This document shows, piece after piece, positions 10,468 through 20,095 of a DNA stretch of 64,000 nucleotides. Made by a program: the position numbers and the translations under genes. The stretch lies in NCBI GenBank assembly GCA_945878555.1, contig CAMDWI010000004.1:124001-188000 (forward strand), written 5' to 3'. The notes below the pieces were generated by a model. That model had not been told where the DNA came from. It saw only the letters and a program-made list of their open reading frames with translations, and did no database searches. Every line of letters starts with the position of its first letter. Within the stretch, counting starts at the first letter, position 1. This stretch comes from Klebsiella pneumoniae (GTDB taxonomy: Bacteria; Pseudomonadota; Gammaproteobacteria; Eutrophobiales; Eutrophobiaceae).

Positions 10468-10535
10468 ATTAATGACGGATCTGGTTCCCGATTGGATAAA
10501 CAAGTTTAAGAATTCTTTATAAAATAGCAGACCGC

Positions 10536-11195
10536 ATGAAAAAAATCCCTGAAAACTCTGCATTATTTGACCCGGACTGCGTGTTATGCCCCCGGATAGC
10601 GGACCATCTGCGCGCGGTCAAAAAGGACTATCCGGATTACCATGCCGGGCCGGTGGCCCCGTTTGGCGCAAAACAGCCGTCTTTACTGGTGGTCGGGCTC
10701 GGGCCGGGCATGCACGGAGCCAATGCGACCGGCCGCCCGTTTACCGGGGATCACGCGGGGATCATCCTCTATGAAATGCTGTATGAATTCGGTTTTGCCA
10801 ATAAACCGGTCTCGGAACACCTGAATGATGGCCTGAAGCTGCATAACTGCCGCATCACCAATGCCGTTAATTGTCTGCCACCAGCTAATAAACCGTTGCC
10901 ACAGGAGATCCAGACCTGTAATACCTACCTGCGTGCCGAACTTCGGGGTATGAAAGGCAATATCGTCATACTGGTACTGGGCCGTATCGCCCACGAGGCG
11001 GTACTCCGGGCGCTGGATTTGAAACCGAAGGACTATCCGTTTGCGCACCATGCCGTGCATCACCTGCCGGACGGACGCTACCTGCTCGATTCGTACCATT
11101 GTAGCCGCTACAACACCCAGACCCGACGGCTGACCGGCGAGATGTTCCGCGCCATCTTTATCAGCGCGGTAAAATTGATCAATGCCAGCAACTGA
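10536..11195 (+). CDS. Family 5 (UDGb-type) uracil-DNA glycosylase
   Basis: Removes uracil, and in family 5 also hypoxanthine and other deaminated bases, from DNA to start base-excision repair. Motif 1 is GLGPGMHGANATGRPFTGD (residues 54-72), the family 5 form, not the GEAPG form of family 4. Motif 2 is DSYHCSRYNTQTRRLT near residue 187. Cysteines 15, 18, 113 and 128 are well placed to bind the iron-sulfur cluster. The gene overlaps uvrC by 14 bases, so two DNA-repair genes are coupled. Position 3 of motif 1 is glycine where alanine is common. The length of 219 residues fits the family. Confidence 0.87.
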   Translation: MKKIPENSALFDPDCVLCPRIADHLRAVKKDYPDYHAGPVAPFGAKQPSLLVVGLGPGMHGANATGRPFTGDHAGIILYEMLYEFGFANKPVSEHLNDGLKLHNCRITNAVNCLPPANKPLPQEIQTCNTYLRAELRGMKGNIVILVLGRIAHEAVLRALDLKPKDYPFAHHAVHHLPDGRYLLDSYHCSRYNTQTRRLTGEMFRAIFISAVKLINASN

Positions 11196-13005
11196 TCTGA
11201 AAGGCTTTGTCAGCACGCTGACCTCGCGGCCCGGTGTCTACCGTATGTATGACGCCGAGGGCCGGATCATCTATATCGGCAAGGCGAAAAACCTGAAGAA
11301 CCGGGTAGGCAGTTATTTCCGAGACGCGGGCGCGACGCCAAAGACACAGGCGATGGTCAGCCATATCACCAGCATCGAGGTGACTGTCACCGAGACCGAA
11401 TCAGACGCCTTGCTGCTGGAAAGTAATCTGATCAAGGAACACCGTCCGCGTTACAACGTCGTGTTTCGCGATGACAAGAGTTATCCGTCCCTGTCGCTCG
11501 ACAACAAACATACCTTCCCGCGCCTCAGCTTCTACCGTGGCAAACACAAAGCGGGGCGCCGCTATTTTGGTCCGTACCCGAATGCCGGTATCGCCCGGCG
11601 CACGCTCAATCTGGTACAAAAGCTGTTCCGTCTGCGCCAGTGTGATGACGCGTTTTTTCGCAATCGCCAGCGCCCGTGCCTGCAATACCAGATCAAACGC
11701 TGTAGCGCCCCCTGTGTCGGTTTTATCTCACCGGAAGACTACGCCGGTGACATCGCGCTGGCCTGCCTGTTTCTGGAGGGCAAAAACGACCAGGTGCTCG
11801 AAGCGTTCAGCCGACCGATGCAGGAGGCCGCCGCCCGGCTCGAATTTGAAAAGGCCGCGCATTACCGCGACCAGATCGCCACCTTGCGTCAGTACCAGAG
11901 CGGCCAACATATCATCAGCGATACCGGCGAGGCCGACATCATCGCCTGTGCCATCGCGGCGGATCAGGCCTGTCTGCAGGTGTTTTATATCCGTGGCGGG
12001 CGTAATCTCGGCAATAAATCGTATTTCCCACGGATGAAGCTGGGCGAGGGCGCCGAAGAGCTGATCGACACATTCATCAAACAACATTATCTCGGCAACC
12101 CCGACGAGAGCATACCGACGACCATTTACGTCAGCCACACGCCCGCCGATACCGACGTGCTGGAGGAGGCGCTGGCGAAAAGTCTGGGCCGAAAGGTCAA
12201 TATTGTCGATAAAAGCCGGGGCGAGAAGGGCAAGCGGGTCAAGATGGCGCTGCAAAATGCGACGCTCACACTGAAACAACGGCTGGCCCAGAACCTGAAA
12301 TACCAGGAGCGTCTGGAGCAACTGGCCAGACTGCTGGACCGCGATGAGCCTATAAACCGGATCGAGTGTTTTGATATCAGCCATATCAGCGGCGAGCTGA
12401 CCGTGGCCTCCTGTGTGGTGTTCGGCAACGAGGGTGCGATCAAGTCAGATTACCGGCGCTTTAATATCGAAGGGATCACCAAGGCAGATGATTATGCCGC
12501 GATGGAGCAGGTGATCACCCGCCATTATTCTCGGCTGCAAAAGGAGACTGGCGTGATGCCGGACCTCGTGCTGATCGACGGCGGCAAGGGCCAGCTCGGC
12601 AGTGCGTTGAATGCGTTGAAGGAATTGCAGCTGGACGAGACCCTGTTCCTGCTCGGTATCGCCAAGGGCGAGGGGCGCAAGCCGGGACTGGAGACCCTCA
12701 TCATGTCTGATGGCAAGCGCAGCATCCGTCTTGCGGAAGATTCGGCTGTTCTGCACCTGTTACAGGAGGTCCGCGACGAGGCACACCGGTTTGCCATCAC
12801 CGGCCACCGCCAGCGCCGCAAGAAACAACAGACCCGATCCCCGCTGGAAGACATCGAGGGCATCGGCGCCAAACGCCGCCAGCAACTGATCCTGCATTTT
12901 GGCGGTATCCAGGGAATTTCCCGCGCCAGACCGGAAGAGCTTGCCAAGGTACCCGGAATCAATAAGAATCTCGCCCAAAAGATATACGAAACCTTGCATA
13001 GCTGA
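11182..13005 (+). CDS. uvrC: Excinuclease ABC subunit C
   Basis: Makes both incisions around a lesion in nucleotide-excision repair, together with UvrA and UvrB. The GIY-YIG nuclease domain begins at GVYRMYDAEGRIIYIGKAKN (about 13-32). The UVR motif that contacts UvrB is near residue 220 (ARLEFEKAAHYRDQIATLRQ). The RNase H-like 5' nuclease domain includes IECFDISHISGE and LVLIDGGKGQLG, and a helix-hairpin-helix pair ends the protein (DIEGIGAKRRQQLI, KVPGINKNLAQKIY). The 607 residues match E. coli UvrC. The gene overlaps the upstream glycosylase and shares one base with pgsA. Confidence 0.97.
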   Translation: MPATDLKGFVSTLTSRPGVYRMYDAEGRIIYIGKAKNLKNRVGSYFRDAGATPKTQAMVSHITSIEVTVTETESDALLLESNLIKEHRPRYNVVFRDDKSYPSLSLDNKHTFPRLSFYRGKHKAGRRYFGPYPNAGIARRTLNLVQKLFRLRQCDDAFFRNRQRPCLQYQIKRCSAPCVGFISPEDYAGDIALACLFLEGKNDQVLEAFSRPMQEAAARLEFEKAAHYRDQIATLRQYQSGQHIISDTGEADIIACAIAADQACLQVFYIRGGRNLGNKSYFPRMKLGEGAEELIDTFIKQHYLGNPDESIPTTIYVSHTPADTDVLEEALAKSLGRKVNIVDKSRGEKGKRVKMALQNATLTLKQRLAQNLKYQERLEQLARLLDRDEPINRIECFDISHISGELTVASCVVFGNEGAIKSDYRRFNIEGITKADDYAAMEQVITRHYSRLQKETGVMPDLVLIDGGKGQLGSALNALKELQLDETLFLLGIAKGEGRKPGLETLIMSDGKRSIRLAEDSAVLHLLQEVRDEAHRFAITGHRQRRKKQQTRSPLEDIEGIGAKRRQQLILHFGGIQGISRARPEELAKVPGINKNLAQKIYETLHS

Positions 13006-13553
13006 TGAATATCCCCAATACCTTGACCTTGTTGCGCATCGTGCTGATACCGGTGTTTGTGGTCGTGTTTTACCTGCCGTTCCACTGGGCCAACCTTGCC
13101 GGTTGCCTCATCTTCACGTTCGCTGCACTAACCGACCTGCTGGACGGCTATCTTGCACGTCGGCTCGGGCAAATGTCGAAACTGGGCGAATTCCTCGATC
13201 CGGTCGCCGACAAGTTGATGGTAGCTGTTGTGCTGGTGCTGCTGGTTGAATACGACCCGCGCCCGTTGCTGGCCTTGCCCGCCGCCGTCATTATCGGCCG
13301 CGAGATCACCGTCTCGGCGCTACGCGAATGGATGGCCCAGCTCGGTGTACGCAGCAAGGTCGCCGTCTCCATCTACGGCAAGATCAAGACAATTGCACAA
13401 ATGGTCGCACTGATATTACTGATCTACAGCGATAATCTGTTCGGCATCCCGATCTACACACTCGGCCTGATCTGTTTGTATATCGCCACCACACTGACAC
13501 TGTGGTCGATGGTGCAATACATCGCCAGCGCCTGGCCAAAATTGACGGAATAG
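13005..13553 (+). CDS. pgsA: CDP-diacylglycerol-glycerol-3-phosphate 3-phosphatidyltransferase
   Basis: Makes phosphatidylglycerol phosphate from CDP-diacylglycerol and glycerol-3-phosphate in the inner membrane, the committed step to phosphatidylglycerol and cardiolipin. The CDP-alcohol transferase signature DGx2ARx8Gx3Dx3D is complete from DGYLARR to DPVADK (residues about 47-69). The 182 residues and about five hydrophobic helices match the family. It starts on the last base of the uvrC stop. uvrC-pgsA followed by a tRNA cluster is conserved with E. coli. Confidence 0.96.
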   Translation: MNIPNTLTLLRIVLIPVFVVVFYLPFHWANLAGCLIFTFAALTDLLDGYLARRLGQMSKLGEFLDPVADKLMVAVVLVLLVEYDPRPLLALPAAVIIGREITVSALREWMAQLGVRSKVAVSIYGKIKTIAQMVALILLIYSDNLFGIPIYTLGLICLYIATTLTLWSMVQYIASAWPKLTE

Positions 13554-13586
13554 CCGGGGAAAAACCCGTAATCTGCACAACAGTGA

Positions 13587-13614
13587 TTGACAGATGATCG
13601 GGCATCGTTAAAAT
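13587..13614 (+). promoter_or_regulatory. Promoter of the tRNA-Gly gene
   Basis: TTGACA at 13587-13592, a 16-base spacer and TAAAAT at 13609-13614. This is a good sigma-70 promoter about 37 bases before the mature tRNA-Gly. Confidence 0.65.
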
Positions 13615-13650
13615 AGGCGTCCTTTTAACGGAAACGTTAAAGGGAATGTT

Positions 13651-13726
<76 letters not shown>

Positions 13727-13731
13727 GATTC

Positions 13732-13766
13732 AAACCCCGGGCGACCCCCGGGGTTTTCGCTTTTTA
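13732..13766 (+). terminator. Terminator between tRNA-Gly and tRNA-Cys
   Basis: A 10-bp stem (AAACCCCGGG with CCCGGGGTTT, loop of five) followed by TTTTCGCTTTTT. It lies only 5 bases after tRNA-Gly and would end that transcript, so tRNA-Cys and tRNA-Leu would need read-through or the possible -10 element TACAAT at 13780-13785. Confidence 0.75.
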
Positions 13767-13794
13767 TAGGCGGAAGATTTACAATTCCCATAAA

Positions 13795-13868
13795 GGCTGG
13801 GTGGCAGAGTGGTTATGCAGCGGCCTGCAAAGCCGTGGACGCCGGTTCGATTCCGACCCCAGCCTCCA
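13795..13868 (+). tRNA. tRNA-Cys, anticodon GCA
   Basis: A 74-base gene with acceptor GGCTGGG pairing with CCCAGCC, encoded CCA, anticodon loop CTGCAAA and T-loop GGTTCGATTCC. It is the middle gene of the Gly-Cys-Leu cluster. Confidence 0.96.
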
Positions 13869-13925
13869 TTTTTCACTTGAAGCAAAACCGGTCATGGTAG
13901 TATCCACAGAACATGACAGGTACAT

Positions 13926-14012
13926 GCCCGGGTGGTGGAACAGGTAGACACAAGGGACTTAAAATCCCTCGGTAGAAATACCATGCCGGTTCGATTCCGG
14001 CCCCGGGCACCA
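13926..14012 (+). tRNA. tRNA-Leu, anticodon TAA
   Basis: An 87-base class II tRNA with acceptor GCCCGGG pairing with CCCGGGC, encoded CCA, anticodon loop CTTAAAA and a long variable arm. It is equivalent to leuZ of E. coli, a tRNA known to serve as an integration site for genomic islands. A type I restriction-modification locus starts 122 bases downstream. No duplicate of its 3' end was seen inside the window. Confidence 0.96.
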
Positions 14013-14134
14013 TCTCATTACAATCCCCCCAGTAATAATTCCCGCACGTAGCCTGTTGAAATTTATATTGATCTTGAACCCCGCCTGAGACATTCTTGAA
14101 CGCATAATCACACTAATAAAAGGTCAAGCAGAGC

Positions 14135-15724
14135 ATGTCCCGCACCAGGACCGTCAAGACCAGCAAGGAAGAACCCCTAGAGAAACAACTCTGGAAGGCC
14201 GCGGACAAGCTGCGCAAGAACATCGATGCGGCAGAATACAAGCATGTCGTGCTCGGCCTGATCTTCCTGAAATATATTTCCGATTCCTTTGAAGAAATGT
14301 TCAATCGCCTCAACGCAGGCGAGGGCGACTATGCCGGGGCCGACCCGGAGGACAAGGACGAATACAAGGCGGAAAACGTGTTCTTCGTCCCGCAGGAGGC
14401 ACGCTGGTCGTTCCTGCTCGGTAAGGCGAAACAGCCTACCATCGGCCAGTTTGTCGATGCCGCGATGGACGCGATTGAAAAGGAAAACCCCTCATTAAAA
14501 GGGGTACTTCCAAAGGTGTTCGCCCGCCAGAACCTCGACCCCGCCAGCCTTGGTGGCCTGATTGATCTGGTCGGCAATATCGCGCTCGGTGATGCCAAAT
14601 CCCGCAGCGCCGATGTTCTCGGCCATGTGTTTGAATATTTCCTCGGTGAATTCGCGCTGGCCGAAGGCAAACAGGGCGGGCAGTTCTATACACCACGCTC
14701 CATCGTCGAATTACTGGTCGCCATGCTCGAACCATACAAGGGCCGCGTGTTCGACCCCTGCTGCGGGTCCGGCGGTATGTTTGTACAGTCGGAAAAGTTC
14801 GTGACCGAACATCAGGGCCGCATAAACGATATCTCCATCTACGGGCAGGAGAGCAACCAGACCACCTGGCGGCTGGCGCGGATGAACCTCGCCATACGCG
14901 GCATCGACAGCTCGCAGGTGAAGTGGAACAACGAAGGCTCGTTCCTGAATGACGCCCACAAAGACCTGAAGGCAGACCACATCATCGCCAATCCACCGTT
15001 CAACGTCAGCGACTGGAGCGGCGAATTGCTGCGCGGTGACGCCCGCTGGCAATTCGGCACACCCCCGGCAGGCAATGCGAACTTCGCCTGGCTGCAACAC
15101 TTTATCTACCACCTGTCACCTACCGGCAAGGCCGGAGTAGTATTGGCCAAGGGTGCATTAACCAGCAAGACCAGCGGCGAAGGCGATATCCGCAAGGCAT
15201 TAATCGCCGATGGCAACCTGATCGATTGCATCGTCAACCTGCCTGCCAAGCTGTTCCTGAACACCCAAATCCCGGCCGCCCTCTGGTTCATGAACCGCGC
15301 CCGCAACAACGGCCACCCACGCAAGAATGAAATCCTGTTCATCGACGCCCGCAACCTTGGCCACCTGATCAACCGCCGCACCAAGGAACTGTCACAAGAG
15401 GATATCCAGAGGATCGCAGATACCTATCATGCCTGGCTAAAGCCAGCAGTCATTACCAATACCTCCCCCGTCATGCTGGCGAACGCCAGCATCCAGTCAT
15501 ACAACGACATTAAAGGTTTTTGCGCGTCAGTTCCTCTAGACCGCGTCGCCGAACTCGACTACGTTCTCACCCCGGGCCGCTACGTCGGCCTGCCCGACGA
15601 AGAAGACGATTTCAATTTTCCGGAACGCTTCGCCGCACTGAAGGCAGAGTTCGAGGCGCAGTTGCAGGAAGAAGCGAGACTGAATAAGGCGATTGCCGAG
15701 AGTCTGGCGAGGGTAAAGGTGTGA
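14135..15724 (+). CDS. hsdM: Type I restriction-modification system, DNA methyltransferase subunit
   Basis: N6-adenine methyltransferase of a type I system, working as M2S1 (modification) or R2M2S1 (restriction). The N-terminal HsdM domain contains [23 protein letters not shown] binding is at [15 protein letters not shown] (residues about 205-219) and the catalytic motif IV is [12 protein letters not shown] (about 285-296). The 529 residues fit the family. Its base composition is similar to the core genes, unlike the following hsdS. Its stop overlaps the GTG start of hsdS by four bases (GTGA). Confidence 0.96.
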   Translation: MSRTRTVKTSKEEPLEKQLWKAADKLRKNIDAAEYKHVVLGLIFLKYISDSFEEMFNRLNAGEGDYAGADPEDKDEYKAENVFFVPQEARWSFLLGKAKQPTIGQFVDAAMDAIEKENPSLKGVLPKVFARQNLDPASLGGLIDLVGNIALGDAKSRSADVLGHVFEYFLGEFALAEGKQGGQFYTPRSIVELLVAMLEPYKGRVFDPCCGSGGMFVQSEKFVTEHQGRINDISIYGQESNQTTWRLARMNLAIRGIDSSQVKWNNEGSFLNDAHKDLKADHIIANPPFNVSDWSGELLRGDARWQFGTPPAGNANFAWLQHFIYHLSPTGKAGVVLAKGALTSKTSGEGDIRKALIADGNLIDCIVNLPAKLFLNTQIPAALWFMNRARNNGHPRKNEILFIDARNLGHLINRRTKELSQEDIQRIADTYHAWLKPAVITNTSPVMLANASIQSYNDIKGFCASVPLDRVAELDYVLTPGRYVGLPDEEDDFNFPERFAALKAEFEAQLQEEARLNKAIAESLARVKV

Positions 15725-16845
15725 CTGGGAGAGAAGTTACGCTAGGAGATTTAATTAATGTTAAGCATGGATATGCATTCAGCGGTCAAGATATAACCCC
15801 TGAAGTGACACCTCTGATATTAGTTACACCAGGTAATTTTTACATCGGGGGTGGATTTAAGTCTGATAAGTTTAAATATTTTAATGGCGAATACCCGAAA
15901 GAATATGTGCTAAAACAAAACGACATAGTCGTTACCATGACTGATCTAAGCAAAGAAGGAGATACGCTTGGATACAGCGCAAAGATCCCGAAAAGTAATG
16001 GGAAGATATATTTACACAATCAACGAATAGGATTAGTGGAAATCATAAGTGATGAAATAGATAAAGACTATTTGTATTGGCTTTTACGAACCAATGAATA
16101 TCAAGGATTTATTTTAGGGGCAGCGACCGGTACCTCTGTACGTCATACGTCACCAACAACAATTAAACAATATATATTTTCTCTCCCATCGCTACTGGAA
16201 CAAAAATCCATCGCCTCCATCCTCACCAGCCTCGACGACAAAATTGACCTGCTACACCGCCAGAACAAAACCCTCGAATCCATGGCCGAATCTCTATTCC
16301 GCCAGTATTTCATGGAAAATATCTGTAAAAATGAAAAAATTACCTTATTAGGTGAAATTGTAAGGGTTACAAATGGTAAGGCACGACCAGAAGAAAATGA
16401 GGATGGGCTAATTCCTGTTTATGGTGGCAATGGAATTCTTGGATCTACCTATAAATCCAACGCAAATGGATTTTCTATTATTATTGGTCGTGTAGGGGCT
16501 TATTGCGGGAGTCTGTTTATAGAGAATAGGCCCATATGGGTATCAGACAACGCAATGTTAGCAACACCTACGAATCCAGATACATATAGTTATGTATTTT
16601 ATTTGCTAAAAAGTTTGAATTTAAATGAATATGCAGAGGGCTCCAGTCATCCCCTCTTGACGCAAACTCTGCTGAACTCAATTCAGATAACTGCACCATC
16701 GGGTGACAAAATACATTCATTTTGTCAACAAGCAGATGTCTGGATAAAAAAAACAAATCATAATTATTCCCAAATTAGCACAATTGAAAAACTCCGGGAT
16801 ACTCTATTACCAAAGTTGTTAGCCGGCGAGATTAGGGTGACATGA
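15721..16845 (+). CDS. hsdS: Type I restriction-modification system, specificity subunit
   Basis: Determines the two half-sites recognised by the type I complex. Two target-recognition domains (about 1-160 and 205-330) are each followed by a helical conserved region: [20 protein letters not shown] with ESLFRQYF in the middle, and [20 protein letters not shown] at the end. The GTG start overlaps the hsdM stop. The central conserved segment (about 16197-16320) is clearly richer in G and C than the two AT-rich recognition domains, which suggests their exchange. The 374 residues are within the normal range. The stop overlaps the next start as ATGA. Confidence 0.93.
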   Translation: MTGREVTLGDLINVKHGYAFSGQDITPEVTPLILVTPGNFYIGGGFKSDKFKYFNGEYPKEYVLKQNDIVVTMTDLSKEGDTLGYSAKIPKSNGKIYLHNQRIGLVEIISDEIDKDYLYWLLRTNEYQGFILGAATGTSVRHTSPTTIKQYIFSLPSLLEQKSIASILTSLDDKIDLLHRQNKTLESMAESLFRQYFMENICKNEKITLLGEIVRVTNGKARPEENEDGLIPVYGGNGILGSTYKSNANGFSIIIGRVGAYCGSLFIENRPIWVSDNAMLATPTNPDTYSYVFYLLKSLNLNEYAEGSSHPLLTQTLLNSIQITAPSGDKIHSFCQQADVWIKKTNHNYSQISTIEKLRDTLLPKLLAGEIRVT

Positions 16846-17483
16846 AGTCAGCAAATAAACCTTGGGCAAGGAAGGCTTTTGAGCTTATATTCCATGCTGA
16901 ACATCATTCGCGAAGAGGTCATGATTATGACAAAAGGCTGGCATTAATAAGCTTCGATAACTCTATTGAAGTGTCTATTAGTGTTTATTTGGGGTTAAAT
17001 CCAATACAGCGCGGAAATCGACCATATGACAGAAAAAAAGTTGAAACATGGTTGAATAATTACCATACAAAACTGGATTTTTTTAGCGATGAATTACGGA
17101 TCAGAAAATTACCGGAGCACCGCAACAAAGCGCATATAATTTGGCTCCATGAGCAGAGAAATGAGCTCTACCACGGTAGCTCAGGTGGTGTTCCTGAGCT
17201 AAATACGCTAGAAGAAATTCGTTTTGTTGCATTATGGGTATATTCAGTACTTTTTGAAGATTCAGATATCGAAGCCCAGTTGAATAAAGCGCTTGAAGAA
17301 TCAGATAAGGCAGAGCCATACATACGCCAGGAATTGGCCAAACCTAGCATAGGTGATTTATCACAAGTAATCTCAGATTCTGAAAAAGCCAGCGTACTTA
17401 TGGCTTCATCACTCATTGGGAAGTGGGATGAAGAAAATTCAGCAGATATGGTTATCGTCAAGAGGTTAACAGATGAACTTTGA
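16842..17483 (+). CDS. HEPN-like protein of unknown function in the restriction locus
   Basis: A 213-residue soluble, mostly helical protein. WLHEQRNELYHGSS at residues 101-114 contains R106-N-E-L-Y-H111, which fits the R-X4-6-H catalytic motif of HEPN ribonucleases, on a helix as expected. No other domain was recognised. The start codon overlaps the hsdS stop (ATGA), and the end overlaps the next gene by 11 bases, so it is part of the hsdMS transcript. The sequence is AT-rich like hsdS. It may be an RNase effector, a nucleotidyltransferase partner or a non-catalytic HEPN. The family call is inference from one motif and context. Confidence 0.6.
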   Translation: MKSANKPWARKAFELIFHAEHHSRRGHDYDKRLALISFDNSIEVSISVYLGLNPIQRGNRPYDRKKVETWLNNYHTKLDFFSDELRIRKLPEHRNKAHIIWLHEQRNELYHGSSGGVPELNTLEEIRFVALWVYSVLFEDSDIEAQLNKALEESDKAEPYIRQELAKPSIGDLSQVISDSEKASVLMASSLIGKWDEENSADMVIVKRLTDEL

Positions 17484-20058
17484 TCTGTGGGACAGAAATC
17501 TACGCGAAATTTTGCACAGCGATCATTCACCATTGAGTTTACGCTCTGGTCGATACTGGGAAGTGAATAATAAAATTGAAGCTTTGAGTTTAGTAAAAGG
17601 CAGAGTCTTTGATAAACATCTCAATTTGATAAAGGATATTTGTATTGAAGTTCTGAGAGAAATAGATCCAAAGTTTGATTTTGCCCCTGACAAACGCTAC
17701 ATGGCTTCAATCTATGATAAAAAGCCGACATATTCTGACAAACTCAGAGAGGGATTATCGGAAACCATTGTGTGGTTGGGTATAAATTCTGGCTCATTAA
17801 GAAATTGTTCCCCAGGTAAAAGAAATTTTATTGCAGCTTCGATTTTACGAGAAATATTCTCTGATGCATCATGGCAACTTTGGGGCAGCTTAAATCAGTT
17901 ATTGGCAACATTAGCAGAAGCCGATCCTGATGAGTTTCTCAATGCAGTTGAATCTGCATTAAGGAAAACACCATCGCCTTTTGATGAGCTATTTAAACAG
18001 GAAGGGGATGGTATTACCGGAACGAACTATTTGTCAGGACTTTATTGGGCGCTTGAGGGGTTGGCATGGAATGAAGAACACTTGGTTCGTGTCTCCGTCA
18101 TATTAGCTGAACTCGCTGAACATGATCCTGGTGGTAGGTGGGCGAATCGACCAGCAAATTCGATTGTCGACATGCTTTTGCCATGGCACCCGCAGACATT
18201 AGCGCCTGTAGAAAAGAGAATAGCCGCCATTCGTGCAATACGTAAAGAATTCCCAAATATTGCGTGGAAAATCCTGCTTGGCTTATTACCAAATAGTCAC
18301 CAAACAACTTCAGGCACACATAAACCAAAATGGAGAAATCCATTGCCAGATGATTGGCAAGTAAACGTAACAAATGGCGAGTACTGGGAACAAGTAAACC
18401 AATATGCAGTTATAGCAGTAGAGATGGCGTGTGAGGATTTGACCAGAACCAAAGAGTTGGTTGATAACATGGACAATTTGCCACCTCAATCCTTTGAAGC
18501 TTTTCTGGAACATCTTGCCACAGATGAAATTGTCGCGCTGGGAGAGTCCGATAGAACTCCAATATGGGAGAAGCTCGTAGAATTTGTGAATAAGCATCGC
18601 CGTTATTCAGATGCTAAATGGGCATTGCCGGGTGATATCGTTAACAAGATTGAGTTTGTTGCTGACAAGCTAAAGCCAACAAGCCCAATGTATTTTCACG
18701 AGAGATTATTTTCCAATGATGATTCAGAACTCTACGAAGAACTTGGGAATTGGGAAGAACAACAGAAAAAACTTGCCGAGCACCGCCAAGATGCGATTAA
18801 AGAGATATTTCAATCGGGAGGAGTTGATGCCGTTATCCAATTCGCTGGATCAGTGGATTCACCGCATAAAGTAGGAACTGCTTTAGGATGCATTTTTGAC
18901 AGTACAGTAGAAAAACGACTTTTGCCAGGATATCTAAATTCAGAAAGTCATAATTTATCATTATTCGCGAGTGCCTATGTTTGGAGTGCCCAACTCAATA
19001 AGGGGTGGGCATGGGTAGACAAACTAGACAAATCATCCTGGAGTGACAGGCAAATTGGATGTTTTTTAAGCTCATTGCCCTTCTGCAAAGAAACCTGGGA
19101 TCGGGTACATCTGTGGCTTGGTCAGTCAGAATCTCATTATTGGTCACGAACAAATATAAATCCATATCAGGCAGATGAACAAATGTTTGTTGCCGTGGAC
19201 AAGTTAATAGAGTACGGGAGACCTCGTAGGGCCATAGATTGTTTGGCGGCGATGCGCTATAAAAAGCAACCTATAGAAATCACACAATGTCTACGGGCAC
19301 TACGTGCTGCAATATCCTCGCAGGAGCCATCCCATGCAATGGATAATCATCATATAGTCGAAATTATTAAATTTCTGCAGGTGAATCCGGATGTATCCGA
19401 AGATGATGTTTTCCAAATAGAGTGGGCTTATCTAACACTCTTGGATCACCACGGGGATACATCTCCGAAAGTGTCGGAAAGTAGGTTGGTCAACAGCCCG
19501 GAATTCTTCTGCCAATTGATCCAATTAATTTATCGATCTAAAAATAAAGAAGCTCCTAATATAGAACCCAACGAAGCTTCGAAAGCCATAGCATCTAATG
19601 CTTGGCGATTGTTAAATAAGTGGAAAACACCACCGGGCATGCAAGCGGATGGCAGTTTCGACGATAACCATTTTTCAACTTGGCTCAAACGCGTCAAAGA
19701 AATTTGCGTTGAATCGGGTCATATAGAAGTCGCCTTAATCAATGTCGGAGAGGTGTTAATTCATGCTCCCCCTGATAAAGATGGATTATGGGTTAATAAA
19801 TCTGTGGCGGAGGCCCTCAATGACCGAGATGCAGAAGATATGCGGTCCGGATATAGTACAGGGATTCACAATTCACGTGGAGTTCATTGGGTAGATCCAA
19901 CAGGTAAGCCAGAGCATGAGTTAGCAGCGCAATTCAGGCAAAAAGCTGAAGATGTTGAAAACGCAGGTTTTCAACGATTAGCCGTTACTTTAAGGGGATT
20001 GGCAGAGGACTATGATCGTGAAGCTGAACGTATTATTTCTGAGCATAGCTCAGAGTAG
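17473..20058 (+). CDS. Large helical-repeat protein of unknown function in the restriction locus
   Basis: An 861-residue protein rich in helices, leucine and tryptophan, with no signal peptide, membrane segment, P-loop or nuclease motif that I can see. Segments such as LNQLLATLAEADPDEFLNAV, NAWRLLNKW and the C-terminal WVDPTGKPEHELAAQF resemble, from memory, the C-terminal repeat halves of very large STAND-type defence proteins, but the NTPase half is absent here. It overlaps the HEPN-like gene by 11 bases, with AGAGG before the ATG. The ordering suggests a sensor or scaffold partnered with the HEPN-like protein. That is inference; the family itself is not recognised with certainty. Confidence 0.6.
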   Translation: MNFDLWDRNLREILHSDHSPLSLRSGRYWEVNNKIEALSLVKGRVFDKHLNLIKDICIEVLREIDPKFDFAPDKRYMASIYDKKPTYSDKLREGLSETIVWLGINSGSLRNCSPGKRNFIAASILREIFSDASWQLWGSLNQLLATLAEADPDEFLNAVESALRKTPSPFDELFKQEGDGITGTNYLSGLYWALEGLAWNEEHLVRVSVILAELAEHDPGGRWANRPANSIVDMLLPWHPQTLAPVEKRIAAIRAIRKEFPNIAWKILLGLLPNSHQTTSGTHKPKWRNPLPDDWQVNVTNGEYWEQVNQYAVIAVEMACEDLTRTKELVDNMDNLPPQSFEAFLEHLATDEIVALGESDRTPIWEKLVEFVNKHRRYSDAKWALPGDIVNKIEFVADKLKPTSPMYFHERLFSNDDSELYEELGNWEEQQKKLAEHRQDAIKEIFQSGGVDAVIQFAGSVDSPHKVGTALGCIFDSTVEKRLLPGYLNSESHNLSLFASAYVWSAQLNKGWAWVDKLDKSSWSDRQIGCFLSSLPFCKETWDRVHLWLGQSESHYWSRTNINPYQADEQMFVAVDKLIEYGRPRRAIDCLAAMRYKKQPIEITQCLRALRAAISSQEPSHAMDNHHIVEIIKFLQVNPDVSEDDVFQIEWAYLTLLDHHGDTSPKVSESRLVNSPEFFCQLIQLIYRSKNKEAPNIEPNEASKAIASNAWRLLNKWKTPPGMQADGSFDDNHFSTWLKRVKEICVESGHIEVALINVGEVLIHAPPDKDGLWVNKSVAEALNDRDAEDMRSGYSTGIHNSRGVHWVDPTGKPEHELAAQFRQKAEDVENAGFQRLAVTLRGLAEDYDREAERIISEHSSE

Positions 20059-20095
20059 CACTAGCTGCCGAAATTAGCTTTCGCTTTTCCAGGAT

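Noticed and set aside
14011..14023. 13-base match of CATCTCATTACAA after tRNA-Leu to 49812-49824, as possible att repeats
   Set aside because: The match does not include the tRNA 3' end, and the interval contains core genes such as tamAB, so chance is more likely.
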